64,000 bases of DNA from Pyropia yezoensis (taxonomy: Eukaryota > Rhodophyta > Bangiophyceae > Bangiales > Bangiaceae): positions 32,900,283 through 32,964,282 of the forward strand of contig CM020619.1 of NCBI GenBank assembly GCA_009829735.1, written 5' to 3'. Positions 24,397 to 35,897 of this stretch are shown one piece after another; within the stretch, counting starts at the first letter, position 1, and the number at the start of each line of letters is the position of its first letter. Both the position numbers and the translations under genes were made by a program. A model generated the notes under the pieces. The model searched no databases. It was given only the letters and a program-made list of their open reading frames with translations, and was not told the DNA's origin.

Positions 24397-25531
24397 GCAT
24401 TAAGTGTGCGCAGATCTCGAGCCCCATCATCATACAATGATTGTCCTCCTCCTCCTCTACAGCCCGTTCCCGGCCAAGGCCACACGATCCCTGCCAAGGT
24501 CAAGGAAAGACGGTTCCGCCCCGGGGCCAACACGGTTTCTCGACTCCAAGGGGCACCCCGGGGTGCGCCTTGTCACGCGCGCCTGCCCGGCGGGGTGCCC
24601 CACCAGCCGGCGGCGGGGCGTGCTGGCAAGTTGCAACGGGACCCCTGACCAATGGCGCCCCCTCCTGACGCGGGGGGTAAACGCCACGGGAGCGAGGAGG
24701 GGTGAATGCCACTGGGGCAGGGGTGGGCGCACGCCAACCTGCGTAACGTCGGGTCAATGCAGCGGGCGGGAAGGAGGGGTGAATGCCGCGCACGTCGGCG
24801 TTGCTGTAGAGTCTGTTTCTACGCATGGGGTACTGGCCGCGTGGCCGGCGCCAACTTGAGGAAAGAGGCTCTGCTCCCGCTGGGGCGCCAGCGTCGTGCG
24901 AGGCTGTGGTTGGGGGGTAACTCCGCTGCGGGCCACTCGGGGTCACACAGGGTTGTGGGAGGAGTCCCGCTGGGGTCGGCCGGCAGGCCACGCCCGCCAA
25001 CACGCAGCCCCAGCACGCGCAGCAGCCGCGGCCGAAAAGCCCGACCCCACAGGCCGCGACCGCTGGGCCGCTCGCCCTACGAAGAGCCCTATCGCGGTGT
25101 CTGAACTGGGGTGTCCCTGAACTGGGGTGTCCCTGAACTGGGGTGTCTCTTAACTGGGGTGTCTCTTAACTGGGGTGTCTCTTAACTGGGGTGTCTCTTA
25201 ACTGGGGTGTCCCTGAACCGGGGTGTCCCTGAACCGGGGTGTCCCTGAACCGGGGTGTCCCTGAACCGGGGTGTCCCTGAACCGGGGTGTCCCTGAACCG
25301 GAGATAAGGAGCACAGGGAGGGTGGGAGGGGGCGAGAGACACGGACGGCGGGCGTCACGGCTCTGGGTGCCCACGACGACCGCGGGGGGAGAAGAGGACA
25401 CACACACAAGAGACCCTTTTCGAAAATGGAGGGGGCGCAGCATGCCCCCAAGTCTCCAGTCACCAACTCAGGATGCAAACACAAAAAAAGAGGGAGAGTA
25501 CGAAAAAAGAGAAAGGAAAAAAAGGAGAAGG
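24397..25531. other. intergenic spacer between GNAT and DHCR24 genes
   Basis: No gene is supported here. The spacer contains a 16-bp minisatellite (25101-25301), listed separately, and the upstream region of the minus-strand GNAT gene at its low end. Confidence 0.5.
25101..25301. repeat. 16-bp minisatellite, 12 full units plus a partial
   Basis: Units of 16 bases with consensus CTGAACTGGGGTGTCC are arrayed head to tail. Three variant blocks occur in order: three CTGAACTGG units, four CTTAACTGG units (most ending TCT), then CTGAACCGG units. The grouping of variants points to local duplication of neighbouring units. It lies about 230 bases 3' of the DHCR24-like gene. Confidence 0.95.
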
Positions 25532-27295
25532 CTACGAGCGCTTCTTGTCCTCCATGGCGTCTGCCGCCCCGGCGATGGCTCTGGCCTGCGCAGACGCGGA
25601 AGAGCCCTTGCGCCCGACCTTGTAGTAGACGTCCATAAACACGCCGTCCGCACCGTACTTGGCGCGGCACTCGGCGTACAGGGTCTTGTCAAACATGCGC
25701 CAAAAGTCCTTCTCGTCCAGCTCACTAATCGCATACATGGCCTGGTAGCCGTGGTGATCAATCAACCACTGCTCCATCTTGTGGCTGGCTGCTGCCGTGT
25801 CAAACGACTGGCCCCGCAGGATGGGCCCCGGCGTGTACCACACGCCCACGTCGGTAAACATTTGGGCGTCGGGCGAGTCGCCCGGTGCCAGCGGCACGGA
25901 GTGCTCGTAGCCGGGCTCAGCGTCCAACATGGTGCCCCGCCGTGTCTTGTATAGTCGGTGGGGGCACAGCCACAGCGGATAGATGTCGTATGTGTCGTGC
26001 ATAAACTCCATGCAAGCCGCAGTGTGCTGAAGTGGCACCAGCACGTCGTGAGCGACAAACTTGGTGTTGTAGTACTCCCACAGCTTGGCCACCATGGTGA
26101 GCTTGAGGAAGCTCACCCGCGGGGGCATCAACCAGCCAGCCAGCCACCGAAAGGCAGCAACGTTGCCAAAGGGCACCAGGAGCTCGGCCTCCCAGTACAG
26201 GCTCCGCGTGTGGCGGTGGTAGTAGTCGCGCGTCGGAACGTACTCGACGTGAGGCGCGCCATCGACCGAGTCGTTGAGAATGGTCTCGGCGTAGCGGTGG
26301 AACCAAGGTTTGAACCACCAGCCCATTTGGTTGATAGGTCCTTCCGCCTTGGCCTCAGCCTCGGTCGCATAGTCTGCCACCGTTATGACCCCGTGGCTCG
26401 AATCGTAGATGAGACCCTCAACGTACTCATTCCACGGACGATCCACAGGGGCCATCAGCCGCTCCCACGCCACACCCAGCTCCTTGAGGGTACCGCGCAC
26501 GGGGTAGTAGGTGACCCGCATGTAGGGGGCGACGGGGATGATGCGGATTTCCGCCGCCACCAGAAGGCCCAGCGCACCATACGACCAAGGCAGGGCAAAA
26601 AACAGGTCGGATGCCTCGTTGGTCCGCGTGGCGTGTACGAGCGTGCCGTCTGCAACGACGACGTCCACTGACTCAACAATGTCCGAGAATAGACCATACT
26701 TGTGACTGGACCCCTCAATGCCGTAGCCATTGATGAGCCCCCCGACGGTGAGGTCATCGTACTCGGGCACCACCGGCGTGCACACGCCCTTTGGAAGGAG
26801 CGCCGCGGTCAGACGTCCCATGTCCACGTACGGCTCGACCTTGACCACCATGCGGGTCATGTCCACGTCCACCACATCCTGAAGCGCCGACAGGTCTACG
26901 GGAAAGGCCGCCCCAGCCTTCTTGTACTCTCCGTCACGGGTAGAGACGGACCAAAAGTTTCGCCGCGCCGTGCAGATCCGCCCATCGACAGTCGGGTCGC
27001 GGGAGCGTACCCGGGCCTGCACCGCCGCCACCCGCTCACCGTGGATGGCCTCGTTGGCAGGGCCCCGCCGGCGCGCAGCCAGCGAAGTGCGCAACGAGTG
27101 GAGCGCCGCCCACAGAAAAGAGAGCGGCAGCACAACAGGGACGATGATGATCCAGCGGAAGCGGGCGAGTAGGTCGACAAGGGAGAACGGCGCCGACTTA
27201 CCAACAGGGCGCGGGCGCTCCGGTGGAGGGACAGGGGACCAAAAAGGGTTGATAGTGCGCGCGCCGGCCGCCTGACTGGCCTCGCCACCAGTCAT
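25532..27295 (-). CDS. DHCR24: delta(24)-sterol reductase-like FAD-dependent oxidoreductase
   Basis: DHCR24-type enzymes reduce the C24 double bond of sterol side chains with FAD and NADPH in the ER membrane. The 587-residue single-exon product starts at an ATG and ends in TAG. A hydrophobic segment (about residues 48-66) is the expected N-terminal membrane anchor. The FAD-binding region has the diagnostic stretch DDLTVGGLINGYGIEGSSHK, followed by YGLFSDIVESVDVVVADGTL, DLFFALPWSYGALG and LVAAEIRIIP, all characteristic of the DHCR24/DWF1 branch. The C-terminal half holds conserved Trp/Tyr-rich segments (PLWLCPHR, MYAISELDEKDFW). It is about 70 residues longer than the usual 516, mostly at the N-terminus. 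The gene lies head to head, 2.4 kb away, with the makorin gene. Substrate preference (cholesterol or phytosterol route) cannot be told from sequence. Confidence 0.95.
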   Translation of the reverse strand: MTGGEASQAAGARTINPFWSPVPPPERPRPVGKSAPFSLVDLLARFRWIIIVPVVLPLSFLWAALHSLRTSLAARRRGPANEAIHGERVAAVQARVRSRDPTVDGRICTARRNFWSVSTRDGEYKKAGAAFPVDLSALQDVVDVDMTRMVVKVEPYVDMGRLTAALLPKGVCTPVVPEYDDLTVGGLINGYGIEGSSHKYGLFSDIVESVDVVVADGTLVHATRTNEASDLFFALPWSYGALGLLVAAEIRIIPVAPYMRVTYYPVRGTLKELGVAWERLMAPVDRPWNEYVEGLIYDSSHGVITVADYATEAEAKAEGPINQMGWWFKPWFHRYAETILNDSVDGAPHVEYVPTRDYYHRHTRSLYWEAELLVPFGNVAAFRWLAGWLMPPRVSFLKLTMVAKLWEYYNTKFVAHDVLVPLQHTAACMEFMHDTYDIYPLWLCPHRLYKTRRGTMLDAEPGYEHSVPLAPGDSPDAQMFTDVGVWYTPGPILRGQSFDTAAASHKMEQWLIDHHGYQAMYAISELDEKDFWRMFDKTLYAECRAKYGADGVFMDVYYKVGRKGSSASAQARAIAGAADAMEDKKRS

Positions 27296-27695
27296 AGTGA
27301 GCGAAGCAGGAAGGCTGGGTCGGTGTGCGGTGTCCTAATCTGGACTCGTTTGATCGCGCGGACGCACTCAGAGCTCACGCTGTCTCGCATATAAAGAGAG
27401 ATGAGGCGGAGTGCCGCGACTCGCGCATCAGACCCCGCGCGCCACTCCACCAAAGGACATCAATTAGGATCCTGGGCCAAGCAAGATCCTTGCAGTACGA
27501 CACTGGTGGGCCACGCCCACCGTGTTCTCAACCACAGGATCTGACAAGGAAGACCACTCGCGGTGACTGTCAGCGACCAACTCTGATCAGTCCAGTCACG
27601 TCGGCACACCACCGTGTGCCGCCAAACAGAGAAAATGCTCGAAACGCTGCACTAAATTTAGCTTTGTATATCTATTCATTTCTCCTGTCGCCATT

Positions 27696-29363
27696 AGAGG
27701 GTTTTTGTCGATAAGTTGTGACTATCTCGTGGATATCTCGTGGGGAGATCGTGCAATGACACTTCCACTCATATTGTTCGGGCCCGACGGATCGGAAAAC
27801 CTTTTTCCACTTGTGATAAAAAGGGGGCTTTTATCCACAACCCGTGGATAAGCGCACCCCCCCTGCTGGGGCGGTCAGGCCAGTGTCAGAAAGGGACTTG
27901 AGAGAGGTGTGATAATTTTGTGTATGAAGCACAGCGCGTAGGCTGCGCAGCACTGCTTATCCCCTGCTCGAGCACGAAAATGAACGGCTCGAGCAGAACT
28001 TTGCTTTTCTGATCGAGGGGATGGGCTGAGGCCAAAGAATCTCCACCAGGATGACCGACACGACGGTCGCTGTCGGTGTTCTGTCAACCAATGACAACAG
28101 CGGTGGCGCTGATGTTTGCTGGACGGAGCGTTCCATTGGTCATAATTCACGTTGTAGATGTTGAGCAAGGCGGAGAGATTTTTCCGTGCAGACCCTCGAA
28201 AGCTGTCGTCGCGCAGGTTTTTGCTTAACAAGTGCGAGAGATTGCGCGGTTTTTAAACGCGTTCGTATAAACATTGCTCCCAAGCGTAGCGATGGTCGGT
28301 CGCTTCTTTGCGCTTCGCGAGAGTGCTTTCCTGCCCCGTGCGCTTCCGGTCATACCAAGGGAGGTGGCGACCACCAATCGCCCGAGCTGTGATAGGCAGA
28401 AAGCAAGAAGAGGGGGGAAAAGCGGTGTCTATGATGCCTTGAGGGGGGGTCGATGCAGGTTTTATGCACGTTTTTGCTCGAGAATTTCCCAAAAAAGCAA
28501 GAAAAATTTGACAGGCGATAAGCAGTGCTGCGCTGGGGGTCTGTCCGTGCTCCTGGCTTTGTGGTCCTCCATAGGTGCTCGCATTGCTGCGCGTGCCTCA
28601 GCAGAGCGCTGCCTTCTCTGGGGGTCGTCATGGGCACAGATGCAGCTCCAGATGCCGGCGCCGCTGTCGAGGGCTCCCTGCCGGTCGGCTCGGCGTCCTC
28701 TGGTACAGTGCCCGTGCTCCCTGAGGCTGTGCAAGGCATTGAGGGTGCTGGAGATGTGTACCCCTCCCAACATGAGGGCAGGCTGCAGGGCGAGAGCGTG
28801 GACGAGATACATCTAGGCAAGTAAAGCACGCCCGCCCTCGATGGACGGAGCAGGGTGATTACCTGGCTGTGAAAGTTGCTGTTGGCGCAGGTGCACCCGT
28901 AGGGCGAGGCCAACAAGCGCTTCGCTGCTGCCGTGTATAGCTTCAATAAGCACCCTCGGGCGACGCGGCGCATGGACGGCAAGAATCTGCGGGTCCATTT
29001 CTACCTGCTGAAGAACCGGTGTGCTTTTGAGGACAAGAGCGGGCCGCTCAAGCGGGATGGGGACCGAGACGGCAAAGGGTACGGGGACGAGGGAGGGGAC
29101 GAGGGCGGGGACGAGGGAAAGGGCGGGGACGAGAGGGTGAGGACAAAGACTGGGACGATGACGGGGGCGGTGACATCGGGGGCAACCTGACGAGTACGGT
29201 ATTGGAATCAAAACCCACAACCGCAAACTCCATCAAAAAACGGACCGACAAAAACCCTCTGAGCGCAGGAGTTTTCCGATCCACTGCAAGCGTTGCTGGA
29301 GCGCAGAGTGCCCACGAGATATCCAGGAGATATCCACAAGACGGATGGACAAATAACCTCTCT
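27696..29363. mobile_element. putative non-autonomous DNA element with inverted-repeat arms
   Basis: The spacer between the divergent DHCR24 and makorin genes is bracketed by diverged inverted arms. The left arm (27696-27745) and the reverse complement of the right arm (29311-29363) both read AGAG...TTTGTC and then TGGATATCTC...GGATATCTCGTGGG or near variants. A second inverted pair lies inside: GGATCGGAAAAC near 27788 and its complement near 29268, plus GAGGGTTTTTGTCG and its complement near 29240. Further nested inverted pairs occur (for example CAGCACTGCTTATC near 27948 and its complement near 28520). No transposase is encoded. I could not define a target-site duplication. The superfamily is unknown. 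Confidence 0.5.
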
Positions 29364-29519
29364 TGCAGCGATGGAATGTAAGGCTTTCTAGCACAAATGT
29401 AGAGTGCTTAGCCACTAAAAGTAGCCCACGTCGCACGGGGGTGCGTGCCAGCGTGCCCCCCCCGGTTCACAGGCGGGCGCGGGCTGCGAGCGCAGTATGT
29501 ACACGTCGTACAGTACATG

Positions 29520-29600
29520 CGACGTGTACGACTGCTGTAGCGGAGCTGTGAGCTGTCCATACGACGTGTACGACTGCTGTAGCGGAGCTGTGAGCTGTCC
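29520..29600. repeat. 42-bp tandem duplication upstream of the makorin gene
   Basis: Two near-identical units of 42 bases start with CGACGTGTACGACTGC and include GGAGCTGTGAGCTGTCC. The pair ends about 150 bases before the makorin start codon, so it lies in the promoter or 5' UTR. Confidence 0.85.
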
Positions 29601-29750
29601 GCTGCTGCTCACTTCAGAGCTGTGGTGGCGACCACCTGGTTAACGGCGCCCTGGTCGTGCGCTCCTGTGCAACCTCCTGTGTCCCTATCCCTTCTTCCTC
29701 TGTTTGCCGTGGTTGGTCGCCAAGGCGGGCGGTCGTTGCTCCTCCGGGCC

Positions 29751-31430
29751 ATGACCCCTCCAGGAACGCCATGTCGGCGGCCCACACCCCACGTGCCGCC
29801 CCCTGGCCGCGCCGCCTGTGCATTTTACGCGGCGGGCTGCTGTCGCGCGGGCGCGTCTTGCCGCTTTTCTCATGACGCCCCTGCCGCAGCGTCGGCGGCC
29901 GCTGTTGCCGCGGCGGTGACTGCGGACGCCAGCAGCCACGCCGGCGGCAGCGGAGGCGGCGGCGGCGGAGGCGGGTCGCAAGTGTGTGCCCATTACCTGA
30001 TGGGCTCCTGCCGATACGGGGCGTCGTGCCGACGGCTCCACCCGCCAGGCGTGACGCTGCAAGGAGTCGGTGAGACGGTCGGCGGCGTGGACGGACACGG
30101 GGCGGCTGAAACTGGGGTGGCGGCTTCGGGGGGGCCGCACGGCGGCGGCGAGGAAGCGCACGAGGCGGCCCGGGGGGGCGGGTTTGACTCGCTAGCGATG
30201 GCGTCGGGGCCGGCGACGGGGGGCGCCGCCACTGCTTCGGCCGAGTGTGGGATTTGCTTTGACCGCCCTCGCGGTCGGGGGGGGCGGTATGGGCTGCTGA
30301 GCGGGTGCGACCATCCGTTTTGCTTGGACTGCGTCCGTCAGGTGTGTTGGCAGCCGGGGGGGGCACGCAGTGTTCTGGCCTGCATGACCAGCTGCCCGCC
30401 CTGGACTGTCTTTGTCAGAGAGTCTTTGTTGAGGGTGTTACAGACTGGTTTGAGGTGTTTTGTTTTTCGCGGCGCGTTGGCTAACCCGATGTGTCTGTTG
30501 ACGTCTGCTACGCTGTCTCCCTTGATGTTCTTGTGTGTCAGTGGCGTTCCGCGGACGACGGCAGCGAGTCCTCTTCCTCGTCCGTGCACAAGACTTGCCC
30601 GGTACGCGCCGTTTGCCCATCGCTCTTGTCATTGCTATTTGTGCCTTTCTTAATGGTGCCGGGGAGGTCCTGTCACGCTGCTGCTTCATCTTGGGCTCTT
30701 ACTGACATGGCGGCCACGCATGTCCTCTTGAATGCCTGTTTTCGTTCCCTATGCTCCATGCAGCTCTGCCGTGTCAAGAGTCACTATGTCATCCCGTCCG
30801 TTTCCTTTCTCACCGGTGCGCGCAAGGCGGCCGCCACGGCCTCGTACAGGGAGCACGTAGCGCGAATTCCGTGCAAGGTAGGCTTGGCGCCGCCCTCTCG
30901 ACTTGCTCTCTGGCCCGTGCTTGTCCTCTGTGGGCGTGCTGCGGGCGCTGCCCGAGCACTGACTTTTTTCTAATTTCATCGCGTCCTGCTCTTGGCTCTT
31001 CTCGTGTGTGCCTCCCCACCGTGTGCGCCCCTTTCTCCGCACATGTCTGTGCGCTCTCACTCACGGACGATTGCAGTACTACACGGCCGATGGGGTGTGC
31101 CCGTTTGGCGTGCATTGCTTTTATTTTCACGAAGCGGAGGCGGAGGAGTCGCCGCGGCGCCGTTCCCGTCGGGGCAGTCGTCCCGGCGGCGGGGTCCGTG
31201 GCCGCGGGCGGCCTGGGAGTAGCGGTCGTGCCCATGGTCATGTGGTCGGCACGGCAGGCCTGGATGTTGACATCGATGTTGACTCGAGCTCCTATCTTGG
31301 CGCTCTCCCTGTTCCAGAGGATGATGCGTCTGAGGATGATAACGAGTACTTCACGCGGTTTGCGCTGGAAGAGATCCTGGAGCTGCTCGACATTTCTTCC
31401 TCAGGGCGCGGGCTGCCCAGTGGCTACTAG
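29751..31430 (+). CDS. MKRN: makorin-type RING E3 ubiquitin ligase, four exons
   Basis: I assemble exons 29751-30341, 30542-30601, 30764-30877 and 31077-31430. The three introns are all GT/AG and phase 0, giving 372 residues and a TAG stop. The start ATG precedes TPPGTPCRR; the frame is open upstream without another ATG. Domains in order: CCCH zinc finger 1 (CAFYAAGCCRAGASCRFSH, about residues 22-40), CCCH 2 (CAHYLMGSCRYGASCRRLH, about 78-96), and a RING finger from CGICFDRP (about 166) through CDHPFCLDC to CPLCRV, completed across two introns. CCCH 3 (CKYYTADGVCPFGVHCFYFH) is created only by joining exons 3 and 4. After the RING, SHYVIPS is a makorin hallmark. The C-terminus is acidic and Gly/Arg-rich. 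Makorins combine RNA-type CCCH fingers with ubiquitin ligase activity; substrates here are unknown. The splice model is strongly supported because each junction restores a conserved motif. Confidence 0.93.
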
Positions 31431-31829
31431 CTATGGGGCAGCCGGCAGCTTGTTATTCAGTTGTTGGTGGAAGATACGGATGCACAGCATCGGAATAAAA
31501 ACACAGTGTGTCAAGTTTGCAAGAGGAGCCCTTTGCCTGTGGCGATTTGCCGTTCCGCTCAAGGCGTAGAGCATGTATGGTAGCTCGAATTCCGCCACCC
31601 GCCGACGCTAGAATAGAATAGCCACGAATACAGAACATTCAGCACTTGAGGGGCGGCAAGCTTGTCCAATGCGGAGGAAGTAGAGTAGAGCACACATGAC
31701 GCAGAAGAACGAGGAAGATAGGAAGCAGGGGGGTGAAAAAGGATGTTGCAACAGCCCCGGCAAAGGCCACAGGGCCTGCGCTGGGGGCAGCTCGTGCGAC
31801 AAAGCAAGCAAAGCGGCGACATAAGGAGT

Positions 31830-32634
31830 CTACTCCTTCGGCTTCGCGTCGGGTTTCTTCCCGAACCCAAAGAAGCGAGCAACCTTGCCCATCACGTCCG
31901 CGTCAGCAGACTCGTAGCCGACATCCACATGGGGCAACCGAAGGTCAAAGCCTAGAGGGCACCAGGTCCGCAGTCCACAGGCACGCAAAGCAGGGTGAAA
32001 ATTTCGTCATAGAAAACGCAGCGGCAAAATAGAACAACATGCAACAAGGACGGGCACAAGGTAAGTCGAGTGCAAAGACGTTGCCTTCCTGCCCAGAAGA
32101 CATCGAGCAAGCTCAAGGCCCGAGAACTAGACCAGTCAACCAAAACAACATAGGGTCCCCCTGCGCCAACACAGGTTGCACTGCCCAAGTCGACGGCCGT
32201 CGGGACAGGTTGCCCTGCCAAAGTACGCGAACGTCGGGACACGTACGTTCGCCATTGTCGTATTTTGGGATGCCAAAGCTGGCAGCAGGCAGCGGAATGC
32301 CGCCCTCTGGAACGTCCTCGTAGCCAATGGGCTTGATCAGCCCCCGCGCTTCTTTCCGCTTCCACGCCTCCAGGGGGTCCTCCCCCGGCTGGATGTCCAG
32401 CTGGTTGGACTGGAAAAAAGCCTCTGCTTCGGCGCGGCGGCTGGCCACAGACTCCATGTACTGGGCAGACTTCTTCTCGTTGCGCCGGCGCTCCAGGATT
32501 TCCTTCTGCGCCTGCAGCTCCGCGTCCCGCTGCTCGGGCGAGCGACCTCGCAGGGCCATACGGGGACGGATGGTGCAAGCGCCAACGCGGGTGGGGCCGC
32601 CAGCGGAAAGGAGGACGCAGGGGAGAAACGCCAT
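31830..32634 (-). CDS. small conserved protein, probably plastid-targeted, two exons
   Basis: Exon 1 is 32634-32247 and exon 2 is 31951-31830 (minus strand). A GTACGT donor and CTCTAG acceptor in phase 1 give 169 residues and a TAG stop. The junction produces KYDNGERFDLRLP, a continuous motif that neither exon has alone. The N-terminus (MAFLPCVLLSAGG, then Arg-rich with few acids) looks like an organelle transit sequence. It is followed by a charged helical region rich in Glu, Arg and Lys (about residues 35-75), the segment GLIKPIGYEDVPEGGIPLP, and a C-terminal tail DADVMGKVARFFGFGKK. I cannot name the family with certainty. The gene converges with makorin, 400 bases away. ATG 32634 is the first in frame. 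Confidence 0.7.
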
Positions 32635-33220
32635 GAGGGCAGGTGCGGGCACCAGGCAGCGCTATCAGCAAGAAGAGACGAGGGGCCAGAAAGAGGACAA
32701 GGTAACGACACTCGCGTCGCTGCTATCCGCCCAAGTTGAGAAGGCAGCTGCCAGGTGAGGCACAGACAACACAAGCGTGGGATGACAAGAACCCTTGTCG
32801 GGCAAAAGAAGATTGTGACCCGTTGGCGTCGCACGGGCAGCAAAAGGGTGCGCGATGTATTAGCTGACCGGCAAGCAACGACGGGAGCCCGCAGAGGTTG
32901 GCGGCTGGTTCGTGGACCAGGCTGGCCGTTTCGGGCGTATCCATAGGTATCTTGCTCTCCATTGGCCAGTCACGGTATGGGCGCATCTGCACCTCACCTC
33001 ATTCCACGGCCGTGGATACGCCACGTTGTCGTCCCAGGATCTTAGATTTTTTACTCCGAAACCGAACTTTTGTGTTGATCGTGACGTGCCTCCCCCGAGG
33101 CGAAGGACGAATACCCAATAGAATTGATTTAGTTCAATCACCCATGCACTGAAAGAACGGAATACTTCAGCGAACAGTTGTGGCTGAGTACCCCGAGCAG
33201 ATACAGTCTTTCTCCATTCA

Positions 33221-33676
33221 TATTGCAGTACCCCGAAGTTTGTCTCATGGCGACAATAACAACAACAGGCCCACAACAGGCCAATGGCATGCCTCAGATG
33301 GCGCACCACTGGCCAAGGAGTGCTCCGCGTTAATGTGGGAACAGTGCGATATGAGACTTCCTCGAGACTCCTGCCCACATCGAAGAGGGAACAGGCATCG
33401 CAAGAACCAGCTGCGACCTCTCCCAGTGTACTTGAGTGGATCGGGCCGAGATAGAGGGAAATCCGCCGAGATTGTGAGAGAAAACAACAGCCATCTGACC
33501 AATCAGCGTTCGGTACCAGATCCGCCGCGACTGCAGCCAATCATCGCCTGATCAAAAGAATAGCCCCACAGCACGCTATTGGTCCGCTGCGAGCTCCCAG
33601 CACGCGGTTGGCTCATGGCCTTGTTTTCACGCTGTTGCTCTTGTCTCCATGAGACAAAATTTGGGGAACTGCAATG
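33221..33676. repeat. inverted-repeat pair, MITE-like
   Basis: The left arm (33221-33269) and the reverse complement of 33631-33676 share ATTGCAGT-CCCC, GTCTCATGG and GACAA with about 80 percent identity by eye, and a 360-base spacer. This suits a small inverted-repeat element. No coding frame lies inside. Confidence 0.6.
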
Positions 33677-34799
33677 TCACATCCTTTCATGGTCACGGTG
33701 TCTAAGACCGAAAGAAGGTCGACCGTGCTCCATGGCACGATCATCGCAGGTATCGGCATTCGATCGAGTTCGTTTTCCAATCAGGACGTATCCATATCAT
33801 GATTTCGCGGCTTATGGCCGTCGTAAAGGGTGTCTTGCATGGGAGAAAGACTGTACTCAATAAGACCCCGCAGTACGACTATCTAAGTCCGGACACAGCA
33901 CTAGAGCTTAAGGAATGGATCGGGCACTACAGTCGCATTGCGTGGGTGCTCTTGAGAGCATCTTCAGCGATGCGGCTCCATACCAACTCTTAGGGTCAGA
34001 TTGCATGACGCATGCTCGACGCCGAGTGGACGGCTGCAAACGTTGGCCTTCGGAGCAAGCGCACCGTACCAGCCGTTCTCGCCCCATAACATAGGCGTGC
34101 AAGAAGATAGAACCATTGGACCATGGATGAAAAAAAGGGGACTATTCATATCCCAGATCGATCAATCTACAGATTAATCTATTAAATATCGATTTCTTAA
34201 AAATTAATATATTATTTTTTTGCTGGACAGGTCCTGACCTCGCTGCCGCAAAGCCGTGGAGGGCGCCCCCCACTTCGTCGCTCAGACACTGACCTACACA
34301 CATGCTCGCTCCTCGCACTCTCGTTGCTAAGCATCCTGCCGCCCAGGACTCAGTAGAGGGCGGCGATGGGTCGGCTGCGACCCTGGGTATTGCAGCAAAG
34401 GCGACAGTGGGACGCTTGGCGGCCAGGGCGGCGGCAAAGAAGTATGCAGTGTCAGCGACAGCAGTGGTGGTACAACCGGCAGCGTCCGCGTGAGCGCCGG
34501 ACCGTCGCACAGCGCCAGTCCTCCTGTGGCAGCTCCATGGCGTGGCAGGGGTAAATAGTTTTACAACGATCAGGGCATGGGGCAGTGGGAAGCAGGAGGG
34601 GTGGGGGGGGTGGAGGGCTCACTCATAATTCAGTTAATAAGCAATACGAATTGGGGAAGCGCTAACTGATCAATCTATAACTAATGCTTGATTAATTGTA
34701 TTGACTTTACTGCACCGATTTTATTGGTGCCATCCATGCATGGGACCTGTTTGGCGCCTCCAAGGGCGAAGTTGGTACAGCTGTAAGGTTGTCAGTCGT

Positions 34800-35640
34800 T
34801 AAGGATGGTCGTTGAATGAAAGTCGTTGTACGATCGTTACAACGATCGTTAAGTTGTTAGGGCACTTGGATGAGAACTTGTTCAAGTCGTTAAGTGCAGG
34901 TCACGGCGTATTTTCTGGTCGTGCAGTGCACTGTCTGTTGGACAGCACCCCCTGTGCGCACAGTCGAAGAAATCAGGGTCTGCATTGCTTTTTTTGCTTC
35001 TGACTTGCGCGCGTTCCTGCGACCAACGAGCCTACAGGGTCCGGCAGCATCACTGCCCTTCCTTGTTGCGCTTCCTTTCGCATGACAGCAGCTAGATGGA
35101 CCTGTGGTATGCCTTTAAAAAAACCAATCACTACGTGCTGGGCGGCGATGAGAAGGCGACAAGCTAGTGAGTTGCCTTCTACTATGCTTGCGAGGCAGCC
35201 CACGAACGGTCCACGCGTGACGTATACGCGTGCGAAGCGGATGAGCCGTTCATCTACAAAATTCCAGTTGTTTCGCCTTCTGCGTTGTGGGACGGCCGCA
35301 GGGGCAGCCTCACCTGCGGCAGTGTTGGTTCTACCAGTAGAGTAGCGGCAGGAGCGCAACGAGTAGAGCTGGCACCGCATCTGCGACGCATAGGACCTCC
35401 CGTGCTGGGGCAGGGTCGTGGGCGCGGCATGCTGCAGACAAGGTATTTGCTCAACGACTGGTCGTCTTCTGAGGACTGGGGAGAGTAAGTGCACTTGACG
35501 AGGCTGCACTATGAGTACAATGTAGTATTCATCTAAAGGTCCGAAAGCGGGGTCGTTTAAGTCGATAAACGACCTCGTGGCAGTCGTAAAACGACAGTTT
35601 ACTATATAAAGATATTGTGAACGATCGTTAAAAGCCATGT
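34800..35640 (+). pseudogene. element remnant with an interrupted open frame
   Basis: The block is bordered by related palindromic motifs (ACGATCGTTACAACGATCGT near 34830, GAACGATCGTTAA near 35613) and a hairpin with AAACGAC arms near 35550. A plus-strand frame begins at the ATG at 35096 (MDLWYAFKKTNHYVLGG). It is cut by adjacent in-frame TAG and TGA at 35165-35170, then stays open to 35488, ending NDWSSSEDWGE. The TNHYVLGG and ACEAAHERS segments faintly suggest a zinc-finger or BED-like part of a transposon protein, but I do not recognise a family. Confidence 0.25.
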
Positions 35641-35897
35641 TAAAACCGCTGGTCTTCCACTTAGATGCTTATAGGAAGCTCATTGGTCACGCAAGAGCCC
35701 CGCGCTTAGCCTCAGTGGGCGTCCACAGGGTGCGTTCGAACGTCTTATTCGGGGATCCACTTCTCTAATTCAAGTGTAGAGGATCATACGTTCACGGCAA
35801 TGGATGGAAGCATTTGGGATGGTTTACTACCCTCATGCAGTAATCCACAGATCATTGCATTTTACGCGGTGATTTGTTCATCATATGGATTTTTTTT

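Larger units (their letters stand above)
32635..35897. other. intergenic stretch with old repeat fragments
   Basis: No intact gene is recognised. It contains an inverted-repeat pair (33221-33676), two AT-rich patches (about 34142-34215 and 34625-34740) and an element-like block around 34800-35640, listed separately where supported. Confidence 0.4.

Noticed and set aside
25101-25301. CRISPR-like regular repeats
   Set aside because: Units abut without spacers and the genome is eukaryotic; it is a minisatellite.
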